From assembly GCF_042654245.1 (NCBI RefSeq), contig NZ_JBHSGI010000002.1:372001-436000 (forward strand): a stretch of DNA of 64,000 bases. The letters are read 5' to 3'. Source of the stretch: Seohaeicola_A nanhaiensis. Its GTDB lineage: Bacteria; Pseudomonadota; Alphaproteobacteria; Rhodobacterales; Rhodobacteraceae. Within the stretch, counting starts at the first letter, position 1, and each line of letters opens with the position of its first letter. The notes under the pieces were generated by a model. That model did not search any database. It was not told where the DNA came from and worked only from the letters and a program-made list of their open reading frames with translations. Below are positions 18,006 through 27,331 of this stretch, one piece after another. The position numbers and the translations under genes were made by a program.

Positions 18006-18390
18006 GATGGCCTCTCCCTCTGGTGCGGCCGCAACTCTGGACCTGGTTGGTTCCCGAGGCAAGAGACGGCCGCCTGCCCTGGTTGTCGCGCCCGGCGAGA
18101 CTGATCGGATGGCCGATGTCTCTCAAACCCTTCACCCTGCCTCTTTCGCACAAAAGTTCCTCCACAACCTGCGCCGGATGCGGCTCGCGCGATTGCCGTG
18201 ACACTGGACACCTCCCTCGGATTCTCCCGCCTAATTGTCCCCCCACAACCCGTCCTGAAAACGTCACTCCCATAATACACAACAAAATCAGATAGTTGAC
18301 CCCCCGTCCTAGCTGGGACACTTCCAAAACCCCTCTTGCCCTGATCCCCTTGCCCGGCTAGTCAGGGCCATGCATCCGAAGGAGCCCGCC
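18006..18390. other. Divergent intergenic region between cupin and sseA
   Basis: 385 bases containing both ribosome sites at its ends and one copy of the 75-base dispersed repeat (18247-18321). An AT-rich patch within the repeat (about 18272-18297) contrasts with the GC-rich surroundings. No open frame here looks protein-coding. Confidence 0.7.
18247..18321 (-). repeat. Dispersed 75-base intergenic repeat, copy A
   Basis: Read on the minus strand, it begins GTGTCCCAGCTAGGACGGGG and continues GGTCAA, then an AT-rich stretch containing TGATTTT, then AGTGACGTT and GGACGGGTT. Copy B (61312-61385, plus strand) matches the first block at 25 of 26 positions. It shares TGATTTT, AGTGACGTT and GGACGGGTT at the same spacing apart from a single-base gap. 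The middle is divergent but AT-rich in both. In copy B the first block holds a perfect 14-base palindrome, GTCCTAGCTAGGAC; here it has one mismatch. Confidence 0.85.
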
Positions 18391-19242
18391 ATGGCCGACG
18401 ATCCCCGCACCCTGGTCTCCACTGACTGGCTGGCGTCCCATATGAAGGACCCCGACCTGCGCATCCTGGACGGCTCTTGGTATCTCCCCGCCGCCAACCG
18501 CGACGCCCGCGCCGAATATGACGCTGGCCATATCCCCGGCGCCCGGTTCTTCGATATCGACGAGATCTCCGACCATCGCTCGGACCTTCCCCATATGGCG
18601 CCCCCGGCCGAAAAGTTCATGTCCCGCCTGCGCGCGATGGGGGTCGGTGACGGCCATCAGGTCGTGGTCTACGACGGCGCCGGCCTCTCTTCCGCCGCCC
18701 GCGTCTGGTGGCTGTTCCGCCTGATGGGCCAGAACGACATCGCCGTTCTGGATGGCGGGCTTCCGAAATGGCAGGCCGAAGGCCGCGAAATCGAGGACAT
18801 GCCCCCGATGATCCGCGACCGCCACATGACAGTTCGGGTCCAGAACCAGCTGGTGCGCGACGTGACCCAGGTCTCGGCGGCCAGCAAGCTTGGCGATCAC
18901 GAAATCATCGATGCCCGCTCTCCCGGCCGCTTCCGCGGCGAAGCGGCCGAGCCCCGTCCCGGCCTGCGGTCAGGTCATATTCCGGGATCGAAGAATGTCT
19001 TCTACTCGGACCTTCTCAACAAGGACGGCACGATGAAGCCGGTGGCCGAGCTGCGCGAGGTTTTCACCTCTGCCGGCGTCGACCTGTCCAAGCCCGCCAT
19101 CACCACCTGCGGCTCGGGCGTGACCGCCGCTGTCCTCTCACTTGCGCTCGAACGCATGGGCAAGCGCGATCACGCGCTGTACGACGGCTCGTGGTCCGAA
19201 TGGGGCGCCTTCTCCACCCTGCCTGTGGCCACCGGAGCCTGA
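18391..19242 (+). CDS. sseA: 3-mercaptopyruvate sulfurtransferase (two-domain rhodanese)
   Basis: About 283 residues in two rhodanese domains. The active-site loop CGSGVTA (Cys at about 240) is the version typical of mercaptopyruvate sulfurtransferases rather than thiosulfate sulfurtransferases. The N-terminal domain carries the usual YDAGHIPGARFFDID. Start ATG 18391 follows GGAG at six bases. One base separates its stop from the next aminotransferase, a pairing that would couple transamination of cysteine to mercaptopyruvate with sulfur transfer. Confidence 0.92.
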   Translation: MADDPRTLVSTDWLASHMKDPDLRILDGSWYLPAANRDARAEYDAGHIPGARFFDIDEISDHRSDLPHMAPPAEKFMSRLRAMGVGDGHQVVVYDGAGLSSAARVWWLFRLMGQNDIAVLDGGLPKWQAEGREIEDMPPMIRDRHMTVRVQNQLVRDVTQVSAASKLGDHEIIDARSPGRFRGEAAEPRPGLRSGHIPGSKNVFYSDLLNKDGTMKPVAELREVFTSAGVDLSKPAITTCGSGVTAAVLSLALERMGKRDHALYDGSWSEWGAFSTLPVATGA

Positions 19243-19243
19243 C

Positions 19244-20428
19244 ATGTTCGAAAGCCTGAAACCTCAACCTGCCGACAAGATCCTGATGCTGATGCAGACC
19301 TTCCGCGACGATCCGCGCGCGGACAAGATCGACCTTGGCGTCGGCGTCTACAAGAACGCCGAAGGTCTGACCCCGGTGATGCGCGCCGTCAAGGCCGCCG
19401 AGCGGCGGCTGGTCGACGAGCAGACGACTAAGACCTATGTCGGCTTGCTGGGCGACCCGGCCTATTGTGACGCGATGACCGACCTCGTGCTGGGCGACGC
19501 CGTCCCCAAGGCCTCGGTGGCTGCGGCCGCAACACCCGGGGGCACCGGTGCCGTGCGCCAGGCCTTCGAACTGATACGCTACGGCAATCCTGCCGCGCGC
19601 GTCTTCGTGTCGGACCCCACCTGGCCGAACCACACGTCGATCCTGAATTATCTGAAGATCCCCATCGTTCCCTACCGCTATTTCGATGCGGAAAGTGGCG
19701 GAGTCGACTTCAATGGGATGCTGGAAGATATCTCACAGGCGCGACCCGGCGACGTCATCCTGCTGCATGGCTGCTGCCACAACCCGACCGGCGCAAACCT
19801 GAACAAGGTGGAATGGCAGGCGGTTATCGCATCGATGCTCAAAACGGGCGCTCTGCCGATGGTCGATCTGGCCTATCAGGGCTTTGGTGATGGCCTGGAG
19901 GAAGATGCGGAAGCGACCCGCATGGTAGCGGCAGCGATGCCCGAGACCCTGATCGCGGCGAGCTGCTCGAAGAATTTCGGGATCTATCGCGAACGCACAG
20001 GGCTTTTGATGGCCGTCAGCGCGGATTCCGCAAAGACACCGCTGACGCGGGACACCCTCGCCTTCCTGAACCGACAGAACTATTCCTTTCCGCCGGATCA
20101 CGGGGCGCGGGTGGTCACGATGATCCTGACCGACCCGGAATTGCGCGCGGACTGGGCCAAGGAACTGGAAGAGACGCGCCTGTCGATGCTGAATCTGCGC
20201 CAGCAGCTGGCGGATGAATTGCAGCGGCTGACCGGTTCGGACCGGTTCGCGTTTCTCGCTCAGCATCGAGGCATGTTCTCGCGTCTGGGAGCCAGCGCCG
20301 AGAAGGTCGAACAGCTGCGCGCCGAGCATGGCATCTATATGGTCGGCGACAGCCGAATGAACATTGCAGGGCTGAACAGCAAGACAGTCCCGATTCTGGC
20401 GCGCGCCATCGCCGACGCTGGTATCTGA
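19244..20428 (+). CDS. Class I aminotransferase (aspartate/aromatic type)
   Basis: 394 residues of aminotransferase family I-alpha. The start MFESLKPQPADKILMLMQTFRDD is characteristic. CHNPTGANL and the PLP-lysine motif SKNFGIYRERTG (Lys about 243) are present. These fit an aspartate or aromatic-amino-acid aminotransferase (AspC/TyrB group); the sequence does not settle the substrate. It begins one base after sseA and is surely co-transcribed. It may supply mercaptopyruvate from cysteine, but that is inference. Confidence 0.93.
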   Translation: MFESLKPQPADKILMLMQTFRDDPRADKIDLGVGVYKNAEGLTPVMRAVKAAERRLVDEQTTKTYVGLLGDPAYCDAMTDLVLGDAVPKASVAAAATPGGTGAVRQAFELIRYGNPAARVFVSDPTWPNHTSILNYLKIPIVPYRYFDAESGGVDFNGMLEDISQARPGDVILLHGCCHNPTGANLNKVEWQAVIASMLKTGALPMVDLAYQGFGDGLEEDAEATRMVAAAMPETLIAASCSKNFGIYRERTGLLMAVSADSAKTPLTRDTLAFLNRQNYSFPPDHGARVVTMILTDPELRADWAKELEETRLSMLNLRQQLADELQRLTGSDRFAFLAQHRGMFSRLGASAEKVEQLRAEHGIYMVGDSRMNIAGLNSKTVPILARAIADAGI

Positions 20429-20455
20429 AGTCCGGTTCCGCGAGTCCCGACCGCA

Positions 20456-21718
20456 TCAGCGGTCGGGCGTCTGCCAGTCCGAAGGCGGCACCTTGCGGCG
20501 ACGAAGCCGCAGGGCCAAGCCGATGGCAACACCCACGGCGATTGCGACGGTCAGGTCGGCCACCACCGTGAGCAGAAGCGTCAAGCCGATCAATATCTGA
20601 TCGGAGCGCTCTGCGTCGAGATAGCCCCGCCATTTGTGTGGCTCGCTCATGTTCCATGCGGTGAGGATCAGCAAACCCGCCAATGCCGGCATGGCCAGGT
20701 ATCCGGCCAGCGGTGCCGCCACCAGCATCACCACCAGCACCGTCAGGGCATGAACGATCCCCGCCACGGGGGTGCGCCCGCCGGCCCGCACATTGGTGGC
20801 CGTGCGAGCGATGGCTCCAGTTGCAGGCAGCCCGCCGAACAGCGCCGAACCAATGTTGGCCGCACCCTGGGCGATGACTTCGGCATTGGGGCGGTGGCGA
20901 TCCCCGATCATCCGGTCGGCCACCATGGCCGACAGCAGCGACTCGACACCGGCAAGAAAGGCAATCACCAAAGCGGAGGGAAGCAGTTCGACCATCCGCG
21001 ACAGGCTGAGCGCAGGCAGGGAGGGCATCGGCAAAGCGGACGGCAGGTCTCCGAAGCGGGAGTGAATGGTATCGACCGGCAGATCGAGAAGCGCCACTGC
21101 CCCGGAGGTCAGCGCGACCGCAACGATCAGCCCGGGCAGCTTCGGCGCCATCCGGCGGAACACCACGATCAGGACAATTGTGACCAGACCGACACCAAAT
21201 GCGGTCACGCTAACGCCGGAGCGCGCATCCCAGAGCACGGGCAGCTTTTCCAAGAAATCAGCCGGCACCCTTTCGACCGACATGCCGAGAAGGTCCTTGA
21301 TCTGGCTGGTTGCGATGATCACGGCTATGCCCATCGTGAAGCCGCTGACGACCGCCTCCGGCACATAGCCGATGAGGTTGCCTGCACGCAGCCAGCCCGC
21401 AACCAGCAGGATCGCCCCCGCCATCAATGTAGCCAGAACAAGCCCATCATATCCGTGGGTCGCAACAACTCCGTACACGACAACGATGAACGCTCCGGTC
21501 GGCCCGCCAATCTGCACCTTGCTGCCTCCGAGCAGCGAAATCAGAAGGCCGCCCACGATCGCGGTGATCAGGCCCTTGCCCGGATCTGCACCGGAGGCAA
21601 TGGCGATGGCGAGGCTGAGAGGCAGCGCAACCATGGCAACGCTGATGCCAGCGAGAAGATCGGCCGCGAGTTGCGACCGATCATAGGTCGGCAGAGTTGA
21701 AAGTATCTGGGGGCGCAT
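20456..21718 (-). CDS. SulP-family inorganic anion transporter lacking a STAS domain
   Basis: 420 residues of membrane core: DLLAGISVAMVALPLSLAIAIASG and LLGGSKVQIGGPTGAFIVVV near the N-terminus, and SGFTMGIAVIIATSQIKDLLG in the middle, all SulP signatures. The protein ends LALRLRRRKVPPSDW shortly after the last membrane segment, where typical SulP proteins continue into a cytoplasmic STAS domain of about 100 residues. No STAS-like frame is apparent between the stop and the neighbouring aminotransferase. Substrate could be sulfate, bicarbonate or another anion. Confidence 0.9.
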   Translation of the reverse strand: MRPQILSTLPTYDRSQLAADLLAGISVAMVALPLSLAIAIASGADPGKGLITAIVGGLLISLLGGSKVQIGGPTGAFIVVVYGVVATHGYDGLVLATLMAGAILLVAGWLRAGNLIGYVPEAVVSGFTMGIAVIIATSQIKDLLGMSVERVPADFLEKLPVLWDARSGVSVTAFGVGLVTIVLIVVFRRMAPKLPGLIVAVALTSGAVALLDLPVDTIHSRFGDLPSALPMPSLPALSLSRMVELLPSALVIAFLAGVESLLSAMVADRMIGDRHRPNAEVIAQGAANIGSALFGGLPATGAIARTATNVRAGGRTPVAGIVHALTVLVVMLVAAPLAGYLAMPALAGLLILTAWNMSEPHKWRGYLDAERSDQILIGLTLLLTVVADLTVAIAVGVAIGLALRLRRRKVPPSDWQTPDR

Positions 21719-21774
21719 GATGCGCCAGTACTACGCCTTCGAGCTATTTCCGCAAGGCGGAAGAAAGGGGAGCG

Positions 21775-23091
21775 TCAATTGCCCGCAGCCGTTTCCAGCC
21801 CTTCGGGCTTTCCGACCACGATGAAGTGCAGGTTTTCCGGATCGAGCAGGTCTCGAGCCACACGGTTGGCATCTTCCAGCGTCACCGCGTTGACCATGTC
21901 ATTGCGGTTGGTGACATAGCTGGTCGGAAGGTGCTGCATCTGCATCCCGGCGAGGATTTGCGCGATGTCGGCGTTGGAATCAAACCGAAGGGGATAGGCG
22001 CCGGTCAGATAGGTCTTGGCCTCGGCCAGTTCCTTCTCTGACACGCCCTTCTCGGCCAGTTTTGCCCATTCCTCCTGAATGACCTTCACGGCTTCGGCAA
22101 TGGTCGCGTTGCCCGAGGACACCGAACCGAGGTAGACAGACGCCAGATCCTTGGGGGCCAGATAGGAATACACTCCATAAGTCAGACCGCGCTTTTCGCG
22201 AACCTCGGTCATCAGACGGGATTCGAAGCCACCAGCCCCCAGGATCTGGTTCACCACATATGCCGCAAAGAAATCCTTGTCGTCGCGGTCGATCCCCTTC
22301 TGTCCGAACACGGCGACGGATTGCGGCGTGTCAAAGTCTATAACCGTTACCCCCCCTGAAATGGTGACATCGGCCTTCGGCGGGAGCGTCGCGCCATGCT
22401 CAGGCAAATCGCCGAGCAGAGTATCGACCAATTTTCCGAGTTCTTCGGGGGTGATGTCTCCGACTGCGGACACATACATCCTGTCGCGGGCAAAGACCGC
22501 CTTGTGCGCGGCGAACATGTCGTCGCGGGTCAGAGCGGTAACCGACCCAATGGTCCCTTTTCCATCGGTCGCGTAGGGGTGATCGCCGAAGGCCATCGCC
22601 GAGAAGGCCTCACCTGCGATGCGGCGCGGATCCTTTGCGTCGGATGCCAGGCCCGAGAGGACCTGAGCGCGAACGCGGTCCACGGCATCCTGGTCGAAGC
22701 GCGGTGCGTGGATGGACTGGTGGAGGAGGGCGACAGCCTCGTCGCGGTTTTCGGTGAGAAAACGGGCAGAAATATCGACAGAGTCGTCACTGGCATCATA
22801 TCCAAACGATGCGGCCAGAGCTTCGAGCGCGCGTGCAAAACCGCGCGAGTCGAGTTCTCCCGAGCCTTCTTCCAGTAACGCAGTCATAAGGTAGACCGCC
22901 CCGCGTTTATCAGGTGCATCGAGCGAGGTGCCGCCCTGGAAACCGATCTCAAGCGCGGTAAAGGGAATGGAGTGCTCTTCCACAAGCCAGGCCTTGATGC
23001 CCCCGGGCGAGGTCACTTCCTGGATTTTCACCTCGGCCAATGCCGGAATTGCGGCGAGGAAGGTAATCAGGGTCAGGGCAAAACGGATCAT
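21775..23091 (-). CDS. M16-family peptidase homologue, non-catalytic subunit
   Basis: 438 residues with a signal peptide (about 1-19). It has the two-lobe M16 fold, but the zinc motif HxxEH is replaced. Aligned with its neighbour, the positions are Tyr67, Thr70 and Ala71 (YLMTALLEEGS), so it cannot bind zinc in the usual way. Later M16 features are kept (GGFESRLMTEVREKRGLTYGVYS). It overlaps the active partner by four bases (ATGA), as in heterodimeric processing peptidases. Confidence 0.92.
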   Translation of the reverse strand: MIRFALTLITFLAAIPALAEVKIQEVTSPGGIKAWLVEEHSIPFTALEIGFQGGTSLDAPDKRGAVYLMTALLEEGSGELDSRGFARALEALAASFGYDASDDSVDISARFLTENRDEAVALLHQSIHAPRFDQDAVDRVRAQVLSGLASDAKDPRRIAGEAFSAMAFGDHPYATDGKGTIGSVTALTRDDMFAAHKAVFARDRMYVSAVGDITPEELGKLVDTLLGDLPEHGATLPPKADVTISGGVTVIDFDTPQSVAVFGQKGIDRDDKDFFAAYVVNQILGAGGFESRLMTEVREKRGLTYGVYSYLAPKDLASVYLGSVSSGNATIAEAVKVIQEEWAKLAEKGVSEKELAEAKTYLTGAYPLRFDSNADIAQILAGMQMQHLPTSYVTNRNDMVNAVTLEDANRVARDLLDPENLHFIVVGKPEGLETAAGN

Positions 23092-24425
23092 TGCGATACC
23101 TCTCCGGAGCGCATCAGCCAGCCGGTCACGGAACTCTCATCGCGGAAGACGGCGCGGGCGGCGGCCATGATGTCCTCTGCAGTGACAGACTGCAGAACGT
23201 CCGGCCAGTCCTGCACGTCCTTCACGGTCAGCCCGATCGCGAGCGCACGGCCGTATCGGTTGCCGATACCGCTGACATTGTCACGTTCGTAAATCTGCGA
23301 AGCGCGCAGCTGCATCTTGATCCGCTCAAGCAGATCCGCGTCGACACCCGTTTTCATGAAATCGGCCAGCGCGTTGTCCAGCGCGTCTTCGGCTTCTTTC
23401 AGAGTGACGTCGGCGGCAGGAACGACGACAAGACCGAAGGTGGTCTTGTCCAGCGTGTCACCATTGTAGAAAGCGCTGGAATAGACCGCCGTCTGAGTAT
23501 CGAATTGCAGTTTTTCGGTCAGAAAGGAAGTGGTGCCACCACCCAGCACCTCGGCCAACAGTTCTAGGGCGGCTGCCTGTTTCTGATCGCCAGTGTTGCG
23601 TTCCGGGGCAAGATAGGTGCGATTCACATAAGGCTGGGCGACGCGCGGATCGCGAAACGTCAGTCGGCGGGCAGCGGTCTGCGGCGGTTCCTGCGTGCGA
23701 TACCTCGGCGGCAAGTTCGGATTTGCCGGCAGCTTGCCATAATATTCCTCGGCGAGGCGCTTCACCTCGTCGGGCTGAACGTCGCCCGAAACCACCAGGA
23801 TCGCGTTATTGGGCGCGTAGTAGGTATGATAAAAGTCAAGCGCATCAGCCAGCGACAGCTCTTCCATTTCGTGGCGCCAGCCGATGACCGGCGTGCCGTA
23901 GCGATGGTTGAGATACTGCGCCGCGTTCATCTGCTCGCCAAACAGCGCGCCGGGGTCGTTGTCGGTGCGCTGGTTGCGCTCTTCGAGGATCACGTTGCGC
24001 TCGGTCACGATGTCCTGCTCAGTCAGGCGCAGGTTGACCATGCGATCGGATTCCATTTTCATCATAAGTTCGAGCCGGTCCGCGGCGACCCGCTGGTAAT
24101 AGGCAGTGTAGTCATAGCTGGTGAACGCATTATCGTTCCCGCCGTTGGCGGCGACTGTAGCCGAAAGCTCTCCGGGCTTCATGGTGTCGGTGCCCTTGAA
24201 CAACAGGTGCTCCAGGAAATGAGCGACGCCACTTTCCCCAACGGGTTCGTCAGCAGACCCGGCGCGGTACCAGACCATCTGCTGGACCACTGGGGCGCGG
24301 TGATCTTCGACCACCACAACCATCATTCCATTATCCAGGGTGAATGAGGTAACCGCTTCGTCGGCGCGCAGGGGAGCGGCCAGTGCCACAACAAGCGCCA
24401 CGAGGGGCACCATAAAACGCTTCAT
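23088..24425 (-). CDS. M16-family zinc peptidase, catalytic subunit
   Basis: 445 residues with a signal peptide (about 1-21) and an intact zinc motif HFLEH at residues 69-73. A conserved Glu region follows about 75 residues later (TERNVILEE). Periplasmic location is implied. The paired non-catalytic gene follows with an ATGA overlap. Such pairs are likely to degrade or process periplasmic peptides. The next upstream gene on this strand is the DUF3035 lipoprotein, 101 bases away. Confidence 0.94.
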   Translation of the reverse strand: MKRFMVPLVALVVALAAPLRADEAVTSFTLDNGMMVVVVEDHRAPVVQQMVWYRAGSADEPVGESGVAHFLEHLLFKGTDTMKPGELSATVAANGGNDNAFTSYDYTAYYQRVAADRLELMMKMESDRMVNLRLTEQDIVTERNVILEERNQRTDNDPGALFGEQMNAAQYLNHRYGTPVIGWRHEMEELSLADALDFYHTYYAPNNAILVVSGDVQPDEVKRLAEEYYGKLPANPNLPPRYRTQEPPQTAARRLTFRDPRVAQPYVNRTYLAPERNTGDQKQAAALELLAEVLGGGTTSFLTEKLQFDTQTAVYSSAFYNGDTLDKTTFGLVVVPAADVTLKEAEDALDNALADFMKTGVDADLLERIKMQLRASQIYERDNVSGIGNRYGRALAIGLTVKDVQDWPDVLQSVTAEDIMAAARAVFRDESSVTGWLMRSGEVSQ

Positions 24426-24526
24426 GAGACGTCCTTTCGTCGCTTGAACCCGAAGTTACGACCAAAGACGCAAGGTTCAAGTCCGCATGCCGGGAATGTG
24501 AGCTATTCGGCAGCGCCCGCCACGGC

Positions 24527-25042
24527 CTAGCGACGGGTCGGGGGCGAAGTCGGCGTCTCTCGGCCGGAGGCACGCCAGCGCTGGGTTTCGTCGAAGGGTT
24601 GGATCGACTGTTTGCGATAAGCCTGGGCGTAACGGTCTACAGGGAAGAGACGAATGCGCCCGCTTCGCGCAGCGCGCTTGCGGAAGCTGGCATCGGCTTC
24701 GGCGAGTTCGGCCCGCGTGTTCACGGGCACACCATAGCGGCTGGCCGAAGCGACCAGCGCACCATCGGCGGCTGGGACGGCTGTCTGGTCAAGCAGTTCC
24801 GGACGGCCACCAAGCGCAGCGACCGCATCGGCGTTGGGTTTCACATCGGTGATATTGGTGCCACCCGGTGTTGGCACAGGCAGCGCGCGCAGTTCAACGG
24901 GCATGGTCAGCGGCTTGCTTGGCAAGATCAGGAATTCGTCCGGGCCATCGCTGGGGTTCCGGAGATCGCGCAAACCCTTCTTGCTGCAGCCGGCCACACC
25001 GACTGCCAGCGTCAGAATGATCAATCCCATCAAGATCCGCAA
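24527..25042 (-). CDS. DUF3035-type lipoprotein
   Basis: 171 residues. The signal ends in a lipobox GVAGC, with the lipidated Cys at residue 19. The segment DLRNPSDGPDEFLILPSKPLTMP is the recognisable part of the DUF3035 family, which is found mainly in Rhodobacterales and has no known function. The rest is Ala/Pro/Arg-rich. It directly follows lspA, whose product would process its prolipoprotein. Confidence 0.85.
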   Translation of the reverse strand: MRILMGLIILTLAVGVAGCSKKGLRDLRNPSDGPDEFLILPSKPLTMPVELRALPVPTPGGTNITDVKPNADAVAALGGRPELLDQTAVPAADGALVASASRYGVPVNTRAELAEADASFRKRAARSGRIRLFPVDRYAQAYRKQSIQPFDETQRWRASGRETPTSPPTRR

Positions 25043-25093
25043 CGGTTCACTCCCACCTGTTGGTCGTCGTTCTACCCCATATCAACGCCGGGG

Positions 25094-25579
25094 TCACGAT
25101 CCCTTTTTGCCGTCAGGCTTGCGCGATTCAAATAGGATCAGGGCCCCCGCACCGAGGAAAATGAAAATATCTGCCACGTTGAACACAAAGGGATTCTGGA
25201 TGCCGCAGCAGGACATATTCAGGAAATCGAGCACATAGCCATAGGCCAGCCGGTCAATCACATTTCCCATTGCGCCACCGATCAACAAGCCCGCGCCGAT
25301 CAGGATCGGAAGGTTCGTCGGATGCGATCGGCGCACCCAGAACAGGACCGCAGCGACGACGACGAGCGAAAATCCGATGAGGGCCCAGCGTGCCGCCTCG
25401 GTCTCACCCTCGAAAAGTCCGAAGTTGATACCGCGGTTCTCGCCATATCTAAAGGTCAGCAGAGGAGGCAGCACATCGATCTGATGGCGGAACGCAAGGC
25501 CCATGCTGTGCACGACGAGATATTTGCTGGCCTGGTCCAGCACCAGCGCGATCAGCGCCGCGAAGGAAAGCGCGCGCAT
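25094..25579 (-). CDS. lspA: Lipoprotein signal peptidase LspA
   Basis: Aspartic protease of the inner membrane that cleaves prolipoprotein signal peptides. 161 residues, four membrane segments. Catalytic aspartates are likely Asp109 in GNVIDRL and Asp137 in FNVADIF, and ENRGINFGLF (47-56) is the usual conserved block. It starts seven bases after the purH stop. Confidence 0.96.
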   Translation of the reverse strand: MRALSFAALIALVLDQASKYLVVHSMGLAFRHQIDVLPPLLTFRYGENRGINFGLFEGETEAARWALIGFSLVVVAAVLFWVRRSHPTNLPILIGAGLLIGGAMGNVIDRLAYGYVLDFLNMSCCGIQNPFVFNVADIFIFLGAGALILFESRKPDGKKGS

Positions 25580-25586
25580 GGGGGCG

Positions 25587-27176
25587 TCAATGCCTGAAGT
25601 GGCGCATGCCGGTGAAGACCATCGCCAGCCCCGCGTCGTCGGCGGCCGCGATAACCTCGGCGTCGCGCATCGAGCCGCCCGGCTGGATCACCGCCGTCGC
25701 CCCTGCTGCCGCGGCTTCGAGCAGTCCGTCGGCGAATGGGAAAAAGGCATCGGAGGCTACGACCGCGCCCTTGGCCAGACTCTCGGGGAGGCCGAGGGCA
25801 TCAGCCATGCGTTGCGCCTTGATGGCAGCAATGGCGGCGCTGTCCACCCGGCTCATCTGGCCGGCACCGACGCCGACGGTCGCGCCATCGCGCGCATAGA
25901 CGATGGCGTTGGACTTGACGTGCTTGGCGATCTTCCAGGCGAACAGCAGGTCGTTCATCTCCTGGGCGGTGGGCGCGCGCTTGGTCACGACCGTGAGGTC
26001 GCTGCGCGCGATGCGTCCAGCGTCGCGGTCCTGCACAAGGAAGCCGCCGGCAACCTGGCGGAAGGTCAATCCCGCCGCCGCCGGATCGGGCAGCGTGTCT
26101 GTCAGCATGAGACGCAGGTTCTTCTTCGCGGCGAAGACCGCCAGCGCTGCATCGTCTGCTCCGGGCGCGATCACCACTTCGGTGAAGATTCCGGAAATCG
26201 CTTGGGCGGTCACGGCATCGAGCGGGCGGTTCAGCGCGACGATGCCGCCAAAGGCCGAGGTGCGATCGCAGTTGAAAGCCCGTTCGTACGCTTCCAGGAG
26301 CGTCTCCCCTGTCGCAACACCGCAGGGGTTGGCGTGCTTGATGATCGCACAGGCCGGCCCCTCGTCAGCCGGGAATTCCGCAACCAGTTCATAGGCTGCA
26401 TCAGTGTCGTTGATGTTATTGTAGGACAGTTCCTTGCCCTGAACCTGCCGCGCGGTGGCGACACCTGGCCGGCCCGAGCCATCGGTGTAAAAGGCGGCAG
26501 ACTGATGCGGATTCTCGCCATATCGCAGGGTCTGGGCGAGCGTGCCGGCAAAAGCGCGGCGGCGCGGCGTGGTGTCGCCGGTGGCTTTTGCCATCCAGGC
26601 CGACACAGCAGCGTCGTAGGCTGCGGTCCGCGCGTAGGCGGTAGCGGCCAGGCGCCTGCGGAACGCCAGGGAAGTTGCGCCATCGTTGTTGTCGAGTTCT
26701 GAAAGCAGGGCGGCGTAGTCCTCCACATCGATCACCACGTTGACAAAGGCGTGGTTCTTGGCGGCGGCACGGATCATCGCCGGTCCGCCGATATCGATGT
26801 TCTCGACGCAGTCGTCGTAATCGCCGCCCTTCGCAACGGTTGCTTCGAAGGGGTAGAGATTGACCACCAGCAGGTCGATGGCGCCGATCCCATGTTTTTC
26901 CATCGACTCGATATGGCTCTCGTCGTTGCGCAGGGCGAGGAGGCCGCCATGCACCGCCGGGTGCAGGGTCTTGACCCGGCCGTCCATCATCTCGGGGAAA
27001 CCGGTCAGATCGGCCACGTCCTTCACAGCAAGACCGGCGGCGCGCAGCGCGGTCGCCGTGCCGCCGGTGCTGACCAGTTCAATCCCCCGCGCGGCCAACG
27101 CCTGGCCCAGATCGGACAGACCGGTCTTGTCTGAAACGGAAAGCAGGGCGCGGCGGACGGGTTGGAGATCGGTCAT
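25587..27176 (-). CDS. purH: Bifunctional purine biosynthesis protein PurH
   Basis: AICAR transformylase and IMP cyclohydrolase, the last two steps of IMP synthesis. The N-terminal MGS-like IMP cyclohydrolase domain runs about 1-150 (LLSVSDKTGL, STGGTATALRAAG). The transformylase domain covers about 150-529 and includes KHANPCGVA and SAFGGIVALNRPLD. Length 529 is normal. It lies between the heparinase-like gene and lspA. Confidence 0.97.
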   Translation of the reverse strand: MTDLQPVRRALLSVSDKTGLSDLGQALAARGIELVSTGGTATALRAAGLAVKDVADLTGFPEMMDGRVKTLHPAVHGGLLALRNDESHIESMEKHGIGAIDLLVVNLYPFEATVAKGGDYDDCVENIDIGGPAMIRAAAKNHAFVNVVIDVEDYAALLSELDNNDGATSLAFRRRLAATAYARTAAYDAAVSAWMAKATGDTTPRRRAFAGTLAQTLRYGENPHQSAAFYTDGSGRPGVATARQVQGKELSYNNINDTDAAYELVAEFPADEGPACAIIKHANPCGVATGETLLEAYERAFNCDRTSAFGGIVALNRPLDAVTAQAISGIFTEVVIAPGADDAALAVFAAKKNLRLMLTDTLPDPAAAGLTFRQVAGGFLVQDRDAGRIARSDLTVVTKRAPTAQEMNDLLFAWKIAKHVKSNAIVYARDGATVGVGAGQMSRVDSAAIAAIKAQRMADALGLPESLAKGAVVASDAFFPFADGLLEAAAAGATAVIQPGGSMRDAEVIAAADDAGLAMVFTGMRHFRH

Positions 27177-27331
27177 GACTGGTCCTAGGTTGGGTCGGCG
27201 GTCGCGGCTGGCTTTAGACCATCTGACGAGGAGAGTTAACCGCCTTCTTTGTCGCGTAAGCCTTGATGGGTAAGACGCGGATGCCGACTGGAATTTGCAG
27301 CTTCGACAAAGTCCCTGACCGACTGTCGATC

